NCBI RefSeq assembly: GCF_000800015.1
Contig: NZ_JUGR01000001.1
Location: forward strand, 2,852,001 to 2,916,000
DNA length: 64,000 nucleotides
Direction: 5' to 3'
DNA from: Terriglobus sp. TAA 43
GTDB taxonomy: Bacteria; Acidobacteriota; Terriglobia; Terriglobales; Acidobacteriaceae
Shown: piece after piece, positions 26,761-35,556 of the stretch
Layout: the number at the start of each line of letters is the position of its first letter
How positions within the stretch are numbered: position 1 is the stretch's first letter
Notes under the pieces: generated by a model
Told to the model about the DNA's origin: nothing
Databases searched by the model: none
The model's input: the letters and a program-made list of their open reading frames with translations, nothing else
Program-made: the position numbers and the translations under genes

Positions 26761-28005
26761 TTATTCCACCACGACGCGTGGCACGCGATCGCTAATGCCG
26801 CACAGAATTTCGTACACGCTGGTGCCTGCGATGCGGGCCTGCTCGTTAGCTCCTACAAACTCCGACCCCATGCTGCCAACCAGAACAACTTCATCACCAA
26901 TCTTGGTCTGTGGAAGATGTGTCACGTCCACAACCGTCAGGTCCATGGACACGCGGCCCAGAATTGCAGCGCGCCTGCCATGCAGTAGTACGAATCCACC
27001 TGCATCTTCGGTCGATGAAGAAAGCCCGCGGCGGAATCCATCTGCGTAGCCCACTGGCAACAGAGCCACCCGCATCGGCCTCCTGGCGATGAACGTCGAG
27101 TTGTAGCCAATGGTAGTTCCCACGGTAATGTCGCGCAGGCTCACCACGCGCGTCTTCCATGTCATCACGGGCTGTAGTGAACAGCCGACATGCGCTTCTG
27201 GGAAGCCGCCCTCCATGCATAGTTCCAGCGGAAGTGTGTAACCGTACAGTGCAAGGCCCGCGCGCGTCATCGCCTGTGCGCCCAGCATGCCTGCCAGCGC
27301 TGGAATCGCGGCGGGCATGTAACCACTATCCGTAGCGGATGTGTTGCCCGCATGGACATAGGCAGGCGCGAGCCCTGCTGCGGCTACTTGTTCCAACGCA
27401 AGCCTGAAGTCGCGCATCTGGTGACGGTCCTGCGGATCGTCGGCGATTTCAGTCGACGCAAGATGCGTCATCACACCTTCCAACAGCAGCGGTGAATCTG
27501 CGGTGAAGCGCGACAGCAATTGTTGCAGCAAAGCGCCGGGAGCCACTCCCTGTCGCGACATACCGGTATCAATCTCTACGTGCACAGCAAGCGATCGCGC
27601 AGGAAGTCTACGTCGCTTTGCCTCTGCTTCCAGCAGATCGAGATGGTACGTCTCCCATACAACCGGCGTGAGAGCGTAATCGAGCACGGAGGCTTCTTCA
27701 CCAAACCAAACGCTGCACATCACCAGCAGCCGTGGTTGCGGCATGCCCTGCGGCAGAATGCCCAATGATTGCCGCACTGCAACGCCTTCTTCCACGGATG
27801 TAACACCAAGCCACTTCGCTCCGGCAGCAGCGAGAATCGGTGCGCATTCCGTAGCGCCGTGGCCATAGGCATTTGCCTTGATGACGGCCAGCATCTCCAC
27901 CTGCGGCCCCGCAGCGGCCTGCAGGGCGCAGTAGTTGGCGACAAGGCGTGAAACGGAAATCTCCGCCCAGATGGGGCGCGTGTGGCTTGGAAGTACAGAT
28001 CGCAT
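26761..28005 (-). CDS. alr: Alanine racemase
   Basis: A 414-aa fold-type III PLP enzyme that makes D-alanine for peptidoglycan. The PLP lysine is K43 in VIKANAYGHG, the second catalytic base Tyr is in GTTIGYNSTF, the C-terminal domain has LPVGYADGFRRGLS and GRVSMDLTVVDVT. Full length and motifs are normal (slightly long at 414). It stands alone, 43 bp upstream of a TIGR03435 gene on the same strand and 78 bp from the secreted beta-helix gene. Confidence 0.95.
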   Translation of the reverse strand: MRSVLPSHTRPIWAEISVSRLVANYCALQAAAGPQVEMLAVIKANAYGHGATECAPILAAAGAKWLGVTSVEEGVAVRQSLGILPQGMPQPRLLVMCSVWFGEEASVLDYALTPVVWETYHLDLLEAEAKRRRLPARSLAVHVEIDTGMSRQGVAPGALLQQLLSRFTADSPLLLEGVMTHLASTEIADDPQDRHQMRDFRLALEQVAAAGLAPAYVHAGNTSATDSGYMPAAIPALAGMLGAQAMTRAGLALYGYTLPLELCMEGGFPEAHVGCSLQPVMTWKTRVVSLRDITVGTTIGYNSTFIARRPMRVALLPVGYADGFRRGLSSSTEDAGGFVLLHGRRAAILGRVSMDLTVVDVTHLPQTKIGDEVVLVGSMGSEFVGANEQARIAGTSVYEILCGISDRVPRVVVE

Positions 28006-28048
28006 ACGGCTGTTCTGATGCTATCGTTCTGCGATTGCACAGTACAGA

Positions 28049-28858
28049 TCAGTCTGGCTTTGGCTTAGATATCGCGTCGATCACCAGCGTATCCGCGGGT
28101 GCTTTCACAGGTTGCAACTTCAGCCCGACTTGTGACTGGATTGCCGTGAACAGTCCTGGCGGAGCGTCTGCAGCGTCACTGGGCGGAGCATCGTCTGGCG
28201 CCCATTCCAGCTTCAGGTCGTAGCGTCCCTTCAGCCCTGTCTGGTCAACGATGGGTCGGTTCACGTGGAACTGCAGGATCAGCACAAGCTCGGACATGGC
28301 CGTGTTCGTGAGATTTTCCACGCGAAGCCCGGCCGCCTGGCTGTTTCTCTGATCCATCGGGCCGTCGGGTTTGCTCGTGTTCTCGATCATCTTCGAGCCG
28401 CCCTTGGCCACGGTCAACGCGAACACCGGTATCTCCCGCTGTTCGTGGTGCAGTTGCAATCCAAAGCGTTCCGCCAGGATCTTTCGCATCAAGGTCTGCA
28501 CCTGCGTCAGGCTGGGTGAGCCTTCCATGTCCGGGACTCCAGCAACATCCCAGCGCTGCGTCTCGGCCCACGCCGGCATATTGGCAATCTGCACTTTCTG
28601 CATGCCATAGCCAATCAGCAGAAGTTGCTGCACAGTGGTGCCCAGCAGCAGCACGCGCCTGCCATCCATGTTGATGTGCTGGCCGCGTGTCTCCGTAGGA
28701 TCGGTGGCTTTCACCGATGCCACTTCCCAGTCAGGATCGGCATTCGCGGGCATCGCCTTCTGTCCGAATGCTGTGGAAGGAATGCTGCAGAGCATCAGCA
28801 AGGATGCGAGCGTGGCAGGCGTGTTCCATCGCCAGATACGAGACAAAGGATTTTCCAT
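28049..28858 (-). CDS. TIGR03435-family soil-associated secreted protein, copy B
   Basis: A 269-aa paralogue of the gene at 20289. It has a signal-like segment (ASLLMLCSIPSTAFGQ), DWEVASVKATDPTETRG, TVQQLLLIGYGMQKVQIANMPAW, LMRKILAERFGLQLHHEQREIP and the C-terminal LFTAIQSQVGLKLQPVKAPA. The family function is unknown. It is probably the first gene of a transcript with alr (43-bp gap). A 98-bp gap separates it from the divergent flavin reductase-like gene. Confidence 0.85.
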   Translation of the reverse strand: MENPLSRIWRWNTPATLASLLMLCSIPSTAFGQKAMPANADPDWEVASVKATDPTETRGQHINMDGRRVLLLGTTVQQLLLIGYGMQKVQIANMPAWAETQRWDVAGVPDMEGSPSLTQVQTLMRKILAERFGLQLHHEQREIPVFALTVAKGGSKMIENTSKPDGPMDQRNSQAAGLRVENLTNTAMSELVLILQFHVNRPIVDQTGLKGRYDLKLEWAPDDAPPSDAADAPPGLFTAIQSQVGLKLQPVKAPADTLVIDAISKPKPD

Positions 28859-28956
28859 AACCGGTTATACGTGTGATCTCCGCTGATGTTCCGTGGGGAT
28901 GTTTTTGCCTGATAACGGATATGATTCGGCGTCGTTGCGGACTGCATCCAATCGAT

Positions 28957-29598
28957 ATGCCCGACAGCCGCAGTTTTGATATGACCACGCTTCCGCTTTC
29001 TGACACCTATAAGCTGCTGGCTTCCACGGTTACGCCGCGCCCCATTGCGTGGATCACCACGCTGGACGCTGAAGGCCGCGCGAATGCAGCGCCGTTTTCC
29101 TTCTTCAATGTGATCAGTTCCGATCCGCCGTTATTCTGCGTGGGCTTTTCGGCTGCGCCTGACCGCGAAGGGAAGGATACGCTGGCAAACATCCGCGCTT
29201 CTGGCGAACTGGTCATCAATCTTGTTTCGGAAGAACTGGCAGATGCAATGAACATTACCGCAACGGATGCGCCGCGTGGGCTGGACGAGCTGGTGATTGC
29301 AGGGCTTGAGATTGCGCCGAGCGAAGTTGTACTGCCACCGCGCATTGCGGCATCGCCGGTGTCGATTGAGTGCCGGACGTTTCAATGGATTGAAACCGGT
29401 GGATCGTCCACGGTGCTGATCGCGCGCGGCGAACGCTTGCACATTCGCCGCGACGTGTTTGCGAACGAGGAACGGCTCTACATCGATAACGCCAAGCTGG
29501 ACCTCATCGGTCGAATGGGCGGGGCAGGGGACTACATGCGCACCCGCGACACCTTCACGATCCACCGGATCGCCTGGAAGGACTTTCCACAGAAGTAG
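28957..29598 (+). CDS. Flavin reductase-like (FMN-binding split-barrel) protein
   Basis: A 213-aa protein of the flavin reductase-like group (COG1853). Features are YKLLASTVTPRPIAWITTLD, GRANAAPFSFFNVISSDPPLFCVGF and a later SPVSIECRTFQWIETGGSSTVLIARGE arranged as in FMN-binding split barrels. It likely binds FMN; whether it reduces flavin with NAD(P)H or serves another oxidoreductase is not visible. Start choice is weak: ATG 28957 and 28981 are both possible, and no clear Shine-Dalgarno is present. It converges on a secreted protein gene with 17 bp between stops. Confidence 0.78.
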   Translation: MPDSRSFDMTTLPLSDTYKLLASTVTPRPIAWITTLDAEGRANAAPFSFFNVISSDPPLFCVGFSAAPDREGKDTLANIRASGELVINLVSEELADAMNITATDAPRGLDELVIAGLEIAPSEVVLPPRIAASPVSIECRTFQWIETGGSSTVLIARGERLHIRRDVFANEERLYIDNAKLDLIGRMGGAGDYMRTRDTFTIHRIAWKDFPQK

Positions 29599-29615
29599 CT
29601 TCGGCCAGCGCCTGC

Positions 29616-29963
29616 TTACTTCACAGGGGTCGCTTTGAATTCACCGTCGACGCTGTACTCAATGACATTGACAGTGCCGGCGATGGTGCCGTCGCTGTTC
29701 AGCTTGCCGTTGAATTTCAGTGATGCCTGATCGCCCTTGGCCTGCCAGGTGACGTTGCTGCCATCTACGGAACCCACGAAGTCGGACATATCGCCGCAGG
29801 CGCCGGTCAGTTTCTTGTCTTCCTGCGTCCATTTGCAGGAGAAATCGCGTTCGTTGCCCATCACGCTAATGTGGACGTTCCACTGTCCGCTCACGGACGG
29901 TGCCTGGGCCAGGGCTGCGGTTGAAAACGTGAACAGGAGTGCGGCTGCGATGCGTGTCTGCAT
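29616..29963 (-). CDS. Small secreted beta-rich protein, unknown
   Basis: A 115-aa exported protein with signal MQTRIAAALLFTFSTAALAQ and a mature domain starting VSGQWNVHISVMGNERDFSC, then a repeated G-x-V/K-x-W pattern (FVGSVDGSNVTWQAKGD, LKFNGKLNSDGTIAGTVNV). Two cysteines could form a disulfide. The strands alternate as in lipocalin-like or calycin folds, but no family can be named. GAGGAAAGG upstream supports ATG 29963; the frame open further upstream is not coding in appearance. Confidence 0.68.
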   Translation of the reverse strand: MQTRIAAALLFTFSTAALAQAPSVSGQWNVHISVMGNERDFSCKWTQEDKKLTGACGDMSDFVGSVDGSNVTWQAKGDQASLKFNGKLNSDGTIAGTVNVIEYSVDGEFKATPVK

Positions 29964-30185
29964 TATGGTGTGTTCCTTTCCTCGAACCGAGGGGATGCGA
30001 AACCTGCGATTACTGCACCGCATGTTTTCTGACAATACGGATCGGGCGGCTCGGAATGTTCCTTTCGCATCGCAACGAATGCACCTGTGCAAAATTACGC
30101 TGTGATATCTCGCAGCAGGCAGTCTGTCGGGGATTCCGATAAAATCAACCCCGTTGCGCACATCGCGCCGTAGAGGAACATAACG

Positions 30186-30770
30186 ATGGCATCCCAGATG
30201 GCAAATATCCCCGCGCTGAAAGAGCTGCACGGACAGCTCAGCGCCCGCATGACCAAGGCTGTGGAAGATTTCCGCACCAACCTGCTGGCTGTCCGCACCG
30301 GTCGCGCCAGCGTGCACATGCTGGACAACATCCGCGTGGACTACTACGGCAGCGAAATGCCCATCAACCAGCTTGCGCAGTTGTCTGCGCCGGAACCGCA
30401 GCAGATTGTGGTGCAGCCTTTCGATGTGGGCACTGTGGGCCTGATTGAAAAAGCCATTCGCACCAGCGGTCAGGGGTTCAACCCCATGCACGATGGCAAG
30501 ATCATCCGCGTTCCCATTCCTCCCATGACGGAGGAGCGTCGCCGCGATGCCGTGAAGCAACTTTCCGGCATCCTGGAAGATCACAAGACCGCAATCCGTA
30601 ACATTCGCCGCGACGGCAACGAGAGCGTGAAGAAGTCCTCCAAGGACAAGCTCATCAGCGCTGACGATGAAAAGCGCGCCACGGAAGAGATTCAGCAGAT
30701 GACCGACGCGCAGATCAAGCAGTTGGACGATATGTTCAAGGTCAAGGAAAAGGAACTGATGACGGTTTGA
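30186..30770 (+). CDS. frr: Ribosome recycling factor
   Basis: A 194-aa RRF that, with EF-G, splits post-termination ribosomes. It has the helical bundle with LRTGRASVHMLDNIRVDYYG (the Arg in TGRAS at the rRNA contact) and a C-terminal DELMTV-like end. It is 9-10 residues longer at the N-terminus (MASQMANIPALKEL) than E. coli RRF. The usual partners pyrH and tsf are not present in this window. An intrinsic terminator follows 24 bp after the stop. Confidence 0.96.
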   Translation: MASQMANIPALKELHGQLSARMTKAVEDFRTNLLAVRTGRASVHMLDNIRVDYYGSEMPINQLAQLSAPEPQQIVVQPFDVGTVGLIEKAIRTSGQGFNPMHDGKIIRVPIPPMTEERRRDAVKQLSGILEDHKTAIRNIRRDGNESVKKSSKDKLISADDEKRATEEIQQMTDAQIKQLDDMFKVKEKELMTV

Positions 30771-30794
30771 TCCGCCGCCAGTTTCAAACAGCAG

Positions 30795-30830
30795 AAAGGC
30801 CGTTACCTCTAGGAGGTAACGGCCTTTTTC
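30795..30830 (+). terminator. Intrinsic terminator after frr
   Basis: A 15-bp perfect stem, AAAGGCCGTTACCTC with GAGGTAACGGCCTTT, around a 3-nt loop (TAG) and followed by TTC. It is nearly palindromic, so it may also terminate purS on the other strand. Confidence 0.92.
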
Positions 30831-30845
30831 AATCGTTTTCCGCGA

Positions 30846-31091
30846 CTATTCTTCGAGCCGGTAGGTGTATTCCTCAATCACGGGGTTGGTCAGAACCTCA
30901 TTGGCAATGCGCTCAACCTCGGCCTTGGCGGCGTCGCCGGTTAGGCTGTCGGCGAGGGTCAGCACAAAGTATTTGCCCTGACGGACGGACTCGACCTGCG
31001 GGTGGTGCAGGCGGCGGAGGGCGTTGGCAATCGTCTGCCCCTGGGCATCGAGAACCGTGGTCTTCAACGTGACGTAAACATGGGCGCGCAT
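30846..31091 (-). CDS. purS: Phosphoribosylformylglycinamidine synthase subunit PurS
   Basis: An 81-aa small subunit of the FGAM synthase complex (purL/purQ/purS type), in purine synthesis. The sequence RAHVYVTLKTTVLDAQGQTI then VRQGKYFVLTL and the end VIEEYTYRLEE matches PurS in length and order. PurS dimers bridge PurQ glutaminase and PurL. Neither purQ nor purL is adjacent, so the complex is split on the chromosome. The start at 31091 is set by the family N-terminus. It is divergent from ppa across 173 bp. Confidence 0.9.
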   Translation of the reverse strand: MRAHVYVTLKTTVLDAQGQTIANALRRLHHPQVESVRQGKYFVLTLADSLTGDAAKAEVERIANEVLTNPVIEEYTYRLEE

Positions 31092-31264
31092 GCCCGGATT
31101 ATAGCGATTTCGGCCATCTGACGCCTTTTGGTTCTCACCCGAAAGGGTGGTTTGGAGATAGCTGGCGCGGAAGGTAAACTGATCGGGTGTTGCCGAAGCC
31201 CTACCCCGGGGCGTATTGTTCCCGGCGACCACACCTTCTCGACAAAGAGGCCCCAAAGATCTTT

Positions 31265-31795
31265 ATGCCGAACTATTTGAAGTTGCCAGTTGGCGCCAAA
31301 GCGCCAAAAGTCGTAAACGCGGTCATTGAAATCCCCTACCAGGGCCGCATGAAATTCGAATACGACAAGCAACTGGAAGTCTTCCGGCTGGACCGCAATC
31401 TGTACAGCCCGGTGCATTACCCCGGCGATTACGGCTTCCTGCCTTCCACGCTGGGCGACGACGGCGATCCGTTGGATGTGTTGGTTCTGGTCGATGAACC
31501 CAGCTTCCCCGGCTGCCTGCAGGAAGTGCGTCCCATCGGTTTGATGGAGATGATTGATGGCGGCGAAGGCGACGAAAAGATCCTTGCCGTGGGTTGCGCG
31601 AACCCGCGCTTCTTTGACATCACCAGCTACGAACAGATTCACCCGCACAAGCTGAAGGAGATCGTCCACTTCTTCTCCACCTACAAGGACCTCGAAGGCA
31701 AGACGGTGAAGATCGAAGGCTGGAAGCCGGTCGATTACGCGTACGAAGTCATTGAGAAATCCATCAAGGCTTACGCGGAAAAGAACGCAAAGTAA
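31265..31795 (+). CDS. ppa: Inorganic pyrophosphatase
   Basis: A 176-aa soluble family I pyrophosphatase that hydrolyses PPi to phosphate and pulls biosynthetic reactions forward. Key sites are FRLDRNLYSPVHYPGDYGF, the Mg-binding DGDPLDVLV (D-x-D-P-x-D) and a later KEIVHFFSTYKDLEG. Length is normal. The frame is open upstream but the family N-terminus, MPNYLKLPVGAKAPKVVN, starts at 31265. It precedes a nucleoside hydrolase gene by 19 bp. Confidence 0.95.
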   Translation: MPNYLKLPVGAKAPKVVNAVIEIPYQGRMKFEYDKQLEVFRLDRNLYSPVHYPGDYGFLPSTLGDDGDPLDVLVLVDEPSFPGCLQEVRPIGLMEMIDGGEGDEKILAVGCANPRFFDITSYEQIHPHKLKEIVHFFSTYKDLEGKTVKIEGWKPVDYAYEVIEKSIKAYAEKNAK

Positions 31796-31814
31796 GACCA
31801 AAGGAAAACACGAT

Positions 31815-32795
31815 ATGCGATTGGCCGCACTTGCACTCATCTTTGCCGCAAGTGCGGCCAATCTGTCTCTGGAAGCGCAACAGGCTCCAAAAGCGCCTGT
31901 GCCGGTGATTCTGTCCACGGACACAGGCAACGAGGTAGACGACCAGTGGGTGATCCTCTACCTTCTGACCGATCCGGCATTCGATGTGCGTGGCATCCTG
32001 TCCGCGCAGGCGCCCACCCTACCTGATCCTTCCGCGCATTGGACACTCGGTGTTCTCCGTGACGAGGTCGAGGACCACATGGGGCTGACGGTGCATCCGC
32101 CGCTGCTGGAAGGCGCCAGCACACCCATGCAGGATGCTTCCACGCCTCAGCCCAGCGCGGCCGCGCGCTTCCTGGTGGAGCAGTCGAAGGGATTTTCTTC
32201 ATCGAACCGGCTCACGGTACTCACCATTGGAGCAGCCACGGACACGGCTTCTGCGTTGCTGGTCGACCCGACCCTCGCAGACCGCATCCGCATCGTGGCG
32301 ATGGGATTTACCAACCTCAAGCCAGAAGGTGCGGCGGAGTTTAACGTGCTGAACGATCCGCATGCGTGGCAGGCGATTCTGAAATCGCATGTGCCTGTGG
32401 TGATTGGTACGGGCGAAGTCTGCCGCCGCGATCTGTCCATGGGCTACGCTCAGGCGCAGCAGATGCTCGCAAACCACGGCCCCCTGGGCGCGTGGCTGTG
32501 GGATGAATATCGCGTCTGGTACTTCTCGCATGTCAAACCTGTACGCTCCACGGACTTCACCCACAATCACGTGATCTGGGACATCATCACAGCGGCGTAT
32601 GTGCGAGGACTGGTGACAACGCGGGTGGTACCTCGACCTTCGCTGACCGATGACACGCGTTTTGCTGCAGGGCAGAACGGCGCGACGTGGGAAACCATTA
32701 CGCACGTGGATACGGCAACGCTGTGGAAGGACTTCTTCGTCGATCTGGATCGCTTCACCGCAACCCACACATTGCCGCCTTACCAGCCGCGTTAA
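31815..32795 (+). CDS. Secreted nucleoside hydrolase-like protein
   Basis: A 326-aa IUNH-fold protein with an export signal (MRLAALALIFAASAANLSLEAQQ). The metal site is STDTGNEVDDQW, a variant of the usual D-T-D-P-G-x-D-D, in which one Asp is replaced. Other family parts are LTIGAATDTASALL and FNVLNDPHAW; later FTHNHVIWD carries the catalytic His region. It may hydrolyse nucleosides or related N-glycosides in the periplasm; the variant site makes the substrate unsure. AAGGAAA precedes the ATG. It follows ppa in the same direction. Confidence 0.8.
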   Translation: MRLAALALIFAASAANLSLEAQQAPKAPVPVILSTDTGNEVDDQWVILYLLTDPAFDVRGILSAQAPTLPDPSAHWTLGVLRDEVEDHMGLTVHPPLLEGASTPMQDASTPQPSAAARFLVEQSKGFSSSNRLTVLTIGAATDTASALLVDPTLADRIRIVAMGFTNLKPEGAAEFNVLNDPHAWQAILKSHVPVVIGTGEVCRRDLSMGYAQAQQMLANHGPLGAWLWDEYRVWYFSHVKPVRSTDFTHNHVIWDIITAAYVRGLVTTRVVPRPSLTDDTRFAAGQNGATWETITHVDTATLWKDFFVDLDRFTATHTLPPYQPR

Positions 32796-32830
32796 ATGCG
32801 CAGAAACGCTGAAGAAACTAACATAGAGGT

Positions 32831-34261
32831 ATGAAGCCTCGATCTCCGCTCTATGTCACCTCGCTGATTGCGGGTGCGTTCTTCATGGAGAACCTGGACG
32901 GCACCGTGATTGCCACGGCGCTGCCGCAGATGGCGAAGAGTTTCCATGCCAGCGCTGTCAGCCTGAACATTGGCATGACGGCGTACATGCTCACGCTGGC
33001 CGTGCTGATTCCCATCAGTGGATGGGTAACGGATCGTTTCGGATCGCGGTCGGTGTTTGCTGCGGCAGTGGGCATCTTCACTGTGGCGTCGCTGCTGTGC
33101 GCAGTGTCGCGAAATCTTACAGAGTTCACGCTGATGCGCATTCTGCAGGGAATGGGCGGCGCGATGATGGTGCCGGTGGGCCGCTTGATTGTGTTGCGCG
33201 AAACGCCCAAAGACAAGCTGGCGCAGGCGATTGCATACATCTCGTGGCCCGGCTTAACGGCCCTTGTGTTGGGGCCACCGCTGGGTGGATTCATTACCAC
33301 CTATGCGAGCTGGCACTGGATCTTTTTGATGAATGTGCCACTCGGTATTGCCGCTCTCATCCTTGCCATGTTGTGGATTGAAAATGTTCGCACCGAGGAG
33401 CGGCATCCCTTTGATTGGGGCACATTCGCGCTCGGTGGCATTGCATCCGCAGGCAGTGTGTACGCAATGGAACTGCTGGGCGGAGGCGAGACGCGCTGGC
33501 CTGTACCGGTGACCATGCTCGTGCTCAGTTTGTTGTGCGGTGTGTTGGCGATTGTCTATGCGCGACGCAGGCAAGAGACTTCGCTGATTGATTTTGAATC
33601 CATGCGGAATAAGACCTATTCGCTCTCGATCTACGGCGCCAGCGCGTTTCGAGTTGCGGTATCGGTCTTACCGTTTCTTTTGCCGCTTATGTTTCAGATT
33701 GCTTTTGGCCTGAACGCATTTCGCAGCGGCCTGTATCTGCTGGCGCTATTCGGCGGCGATCTCAGTATGAAATCGATCGTCCTGCCATTGCTTCGGCGGT
33801 TCGGCTTCCGCCGCATCCTCATTGTGAACGGAATCCTCACGGCGCTCTCAATGGTGGTGTGTGCGTTTCTGTCACCGTCCACGCCGGTGGTACTGCTTCT
33901 GCTGGTGTTATTTGTGCATGGCGCATGCCGCTCCATGGAATTCACATGCCTTACTACGCTGGCCTATTCAGAGATTCCGCCAGAACGCATGAGCCGCGCC
34001 AACGGCTTCCTGAGTGCCATCATGCAGTTGAGTGTTGGTATGGGAGTGGCGGTGGGCGCGGTGACGCTGCGTTCTGTGGCGCACGCACGCGGACATTCAG
34101 CAGCCACGCCGCATCTTGCAGATTTCCGCTGGGCCATCCTTCTCATGTCGATCGTTGCGTTGGGGCCGGTGTTTGATAGCCTCGCTCTTCCGCACGATGC
34201 AGGTGCAGACACCAGTGGCCATCAACCAGAGATTGCAGAAGCAGAATCAGCACTGATCTAA
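32831..34261 (+). CDS. MFS transporter, DHA2 (EmrB/QacA) drug exporter type
   Basis: A 476-aa inner-membrane proton antiporter with about 14 hydrophobic segments. Motifs are NLDGTVIATALPQMAKSF in helix 1 (the D-x-T-I/V-V-x-x-A-L-P sign of DHA2), WVTDRFGSRSVF (motif A) and LGPPLGGFI (motif C). It probably exports drugs or toxic metabolites. No membrane-fusion (EmrA) gene or TetR repressor is adjacent. It runs 36 bp after the nucleoside hydrolase and ends at a stem-loop. Confidence 0.88.
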   Translation: MKPRSPLYVTSLIAGAFFMENLDGTVIATALPQMAKSFHASAVSLNIGMTAYMLTLAVLIPISGWVTDRFGSRSVFAAAVGIFTVASLLCAVSRNLTEFTLMRILQGMGGAMMVPVGRLIVLRETPKDKLAQAIAYISWPGLTALVLGPPLGGFITTYASWHWIFLMNVPLGIAALILAMLWIENVRTEERHPFDWGTFALGGIASAGSVYAMELLGGGETRWPVPVTMLVLSLLCGVLAIVYARRRQETSLIDFESMRNKTYSLSIYGASAFRVAVSVLPFLLPLMFQIAFGLNAFRSGLYLLALFGGDLSMKSIVLPLLRRFGFRRILIVNGILTALSMVVCAFLSPSTPVVLLLLVLFVHGACRSMEFTCLTTLAYSEIPPERMSRANGFLSAIMQLSVGMGVAVGAVTLRSVAHARGHSAATPHLADFRWAILLMSIVALGPVFDSLALPHDAGADTSGHQPEIAEAESALI

Positions 34262-34267
34262 AAGGAA

Positions 34268-34293
34268 AAGGGCATAGCGAAAGCCATGCCCTT
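34268..34293. terminator. Stem-loop terminator between MFS and SDR genes
   Basis: AAGGGCAT and ATGCCCTT pair with an inner GC/GC step and a GAAA tetraloop. The minus-strand read has a T-rich tail after the hairpin (TTTTCCTTTTAG), so it mainly terminates the SDR gene and may stop MFS reading too. Confidence 0.7.
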
Positions 34294-34312
34294 CGTTACA
34301 TTCGTTAGCTGC

Positions 34313-35083
34313 CTATCCGTTCGGCCGAGCAGCAACCATGCGTTCGTTAAAGGTGCGGAAGAAGTTTGCGTAATCACCGTTTTCTGCAGCAAAACGAAGT
34401 GGCTTTACGCGATCAATGATGACTTCCTCCACATTCGGCTGATCGCGCAGGATGGCGAACGTGTCATGCAGATAGTCCGCCAAAGGCATCGCAGCAGGAT
34501 CGTTCTTCTGGCGGTCACCCATTAGTTCTGTCTGCACATACGGCGGAACGATTTCGATTACCTGAACGCCCGTGTCTCTCAACTGGAAACGCAGCGACTG
34601 CGTATAGCTGTGAATCGCCGCCTTCGTTGCGCAGTAGGTCGGCGTCATGGCGAGCGGCACATAGGCCAATCCGCTCGTGACGGTCATTACGGTTGCAGAT
34701 GGTTGCTTCAACAGATGCGGCAGCAGGGCGGAGTTCAAACGGATGGGCCCCAGCAGATTCGTTGCAATCGTGGCTTCGGCATCTTCCGCGTTGCCGTCGG
34801 CCAACTTTTCGTTCCGCATGATGCCGGCGTTATGCAGCACGGCATTCAGCTTCGGATACTTCGCGATCAGATCGTTTGCGAACGTCTTGGTAGCCTCTGC
34901 GCTGTCAATGTCCAGCACCTCGGCGCTCATGCCAGGGTTTGCTGCGACCACTTCATCGAGAACAGACTTGCGGCGTCCTGCGATGATGACGTGGTTGCCT
35001 TCTTTGTGAAATGCCTCGGCCAGTCCGCGACCAATACCGCTGCCGCCGCCGGTGATCAGAATTGTGTTGTCTTTGATCTGCAT
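34313..35083 (-). CDS. Short-chain dehydrogenase/reductase
   Basis: A 256-aa classical SDR, an NAD(P)H oxidoreductase. The cofactor motif is TGGGSGIGRG, then LHNAG and the catalytic YCATK (Tyr-x-x-x-Lys) with a preceding Ser. It resembles DltE-type oxidoreductases (LADAFHKEG-like start, FAILRDQPNVEEVIID end), but the substrate is unknown. ATG 35083 has GGAG 9-10 nt upstream. It is a single gene, convergent with the MFS exporter. Confidence 0.87.
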   Translation of the reverse strand: MQIKDNTILITGGGSGIGRGLAEAFHKEGNHVIIAGRRKSVLDEVVAANPGMSAEVLDIDSAEATKTFANDLIAKYPKLNAVLHNAGIMRNEKLADGNAEDAEATIATNLLGPIRLNSALLPHLLKQPSATVMTVTSGLAYVPLAMTPTYCATKAAIHSYTQSLRFQLRDTGVQVIEIVPPYVQTELMGDRQKNDPAAMPLADYLHDTFAILRDQPNVEEVIIDRVKPLRFAAENGDYANFFRTFNERMVAARPNG

Positions 35084-35221
35084 GGTGTCTTCTCCCGCAA
35101 TGCTATGCAAGATTATGCGCCATGCCCGAATGTTTTTCTGTGAACGAAAAAAAGGGGCAGTGTTTAGGCTGCCCTCTTGCCAAAACCAAATTGTGCTGCG
35201 GTGACCACCGGATGGCGGGGG

Positions 35222-35413
35222 TCAGCTCGCTGATCGAAGACGACTTACCAAGCTTGAGAGCGCGGGTTGTTGCATGCGGTACATTTTCTCCTCCAGCGCT
35301 TGGGTGACAAAGTGATTGAGAGATATCCCCTGTTGACGGGCAAGGTCTTCAGCTTGCTGCCTCAAGGAGAGTGCGATTTTAACCGGTATGTTTTCGTGCC
35401 GTAGGGGATCCAT
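35222..35413 (-). CDS. Solitary ribbon-helix-helix protein A (HicB/Arc-like)
   Basis: A 63-aa protein with the RHH pattern: a beta strand (NIPVKIALSL), helix A (RQQAEDLARQQ), a turn GISLNHF, then helix B (VTQALEEKMYRMQ). The N-x-H-F turn is typical of HicB-type antitoxin domains. No HicA or other toxin gene is beside it, so it may be a stand-alone DNA-binding regulator. AAGG precedes the ATG at good spacing. A very similar gene lies at 48786 on the other side of the tad operon. It could regulate the surface genes between them (inference). Confidence 0.75.
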   Translation of the reverse strand: MDPLRHENIPVKIALSLRQQAEDLARQQGISLNHFVTQALEEKMYRMQQPALSSLVSRLRSAS

Positions 35414-35556
35414 AAGTGCCTTAAAGAGAACTCAACGCAGAAATCGCCGCAACCAAAGTTTTCCTATATTAGGCGCGGCTGTGAAAAAGTCAAACTAATA
35501 GGTACACATTAAGTAAGTTATTCCAAAGTTCTGGGAATAAGTGTCGGGTATCCAAC

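Noticed and set aside
29964-30584. Extension of the small secreted protein gene to 322 aa
   Set aside because: A signal peptide and Shine-Dalgarno mark the start at 29963; the rest is antisense to frr.
35122-35307. A 61-aa frame with several Cys (CLGCPL, LCC)
   Set aside because: No Shine-Dalgarno, overlaps the RHH gene on the other strand, and the end is antisense to it.
35222-35413. HicA/HicB toxin-antitoxin module
   Set aside because: Only the RHH part is present; no small toxin frame of HicA type lies within several hundred bases on either strand. The same holds at 48786.
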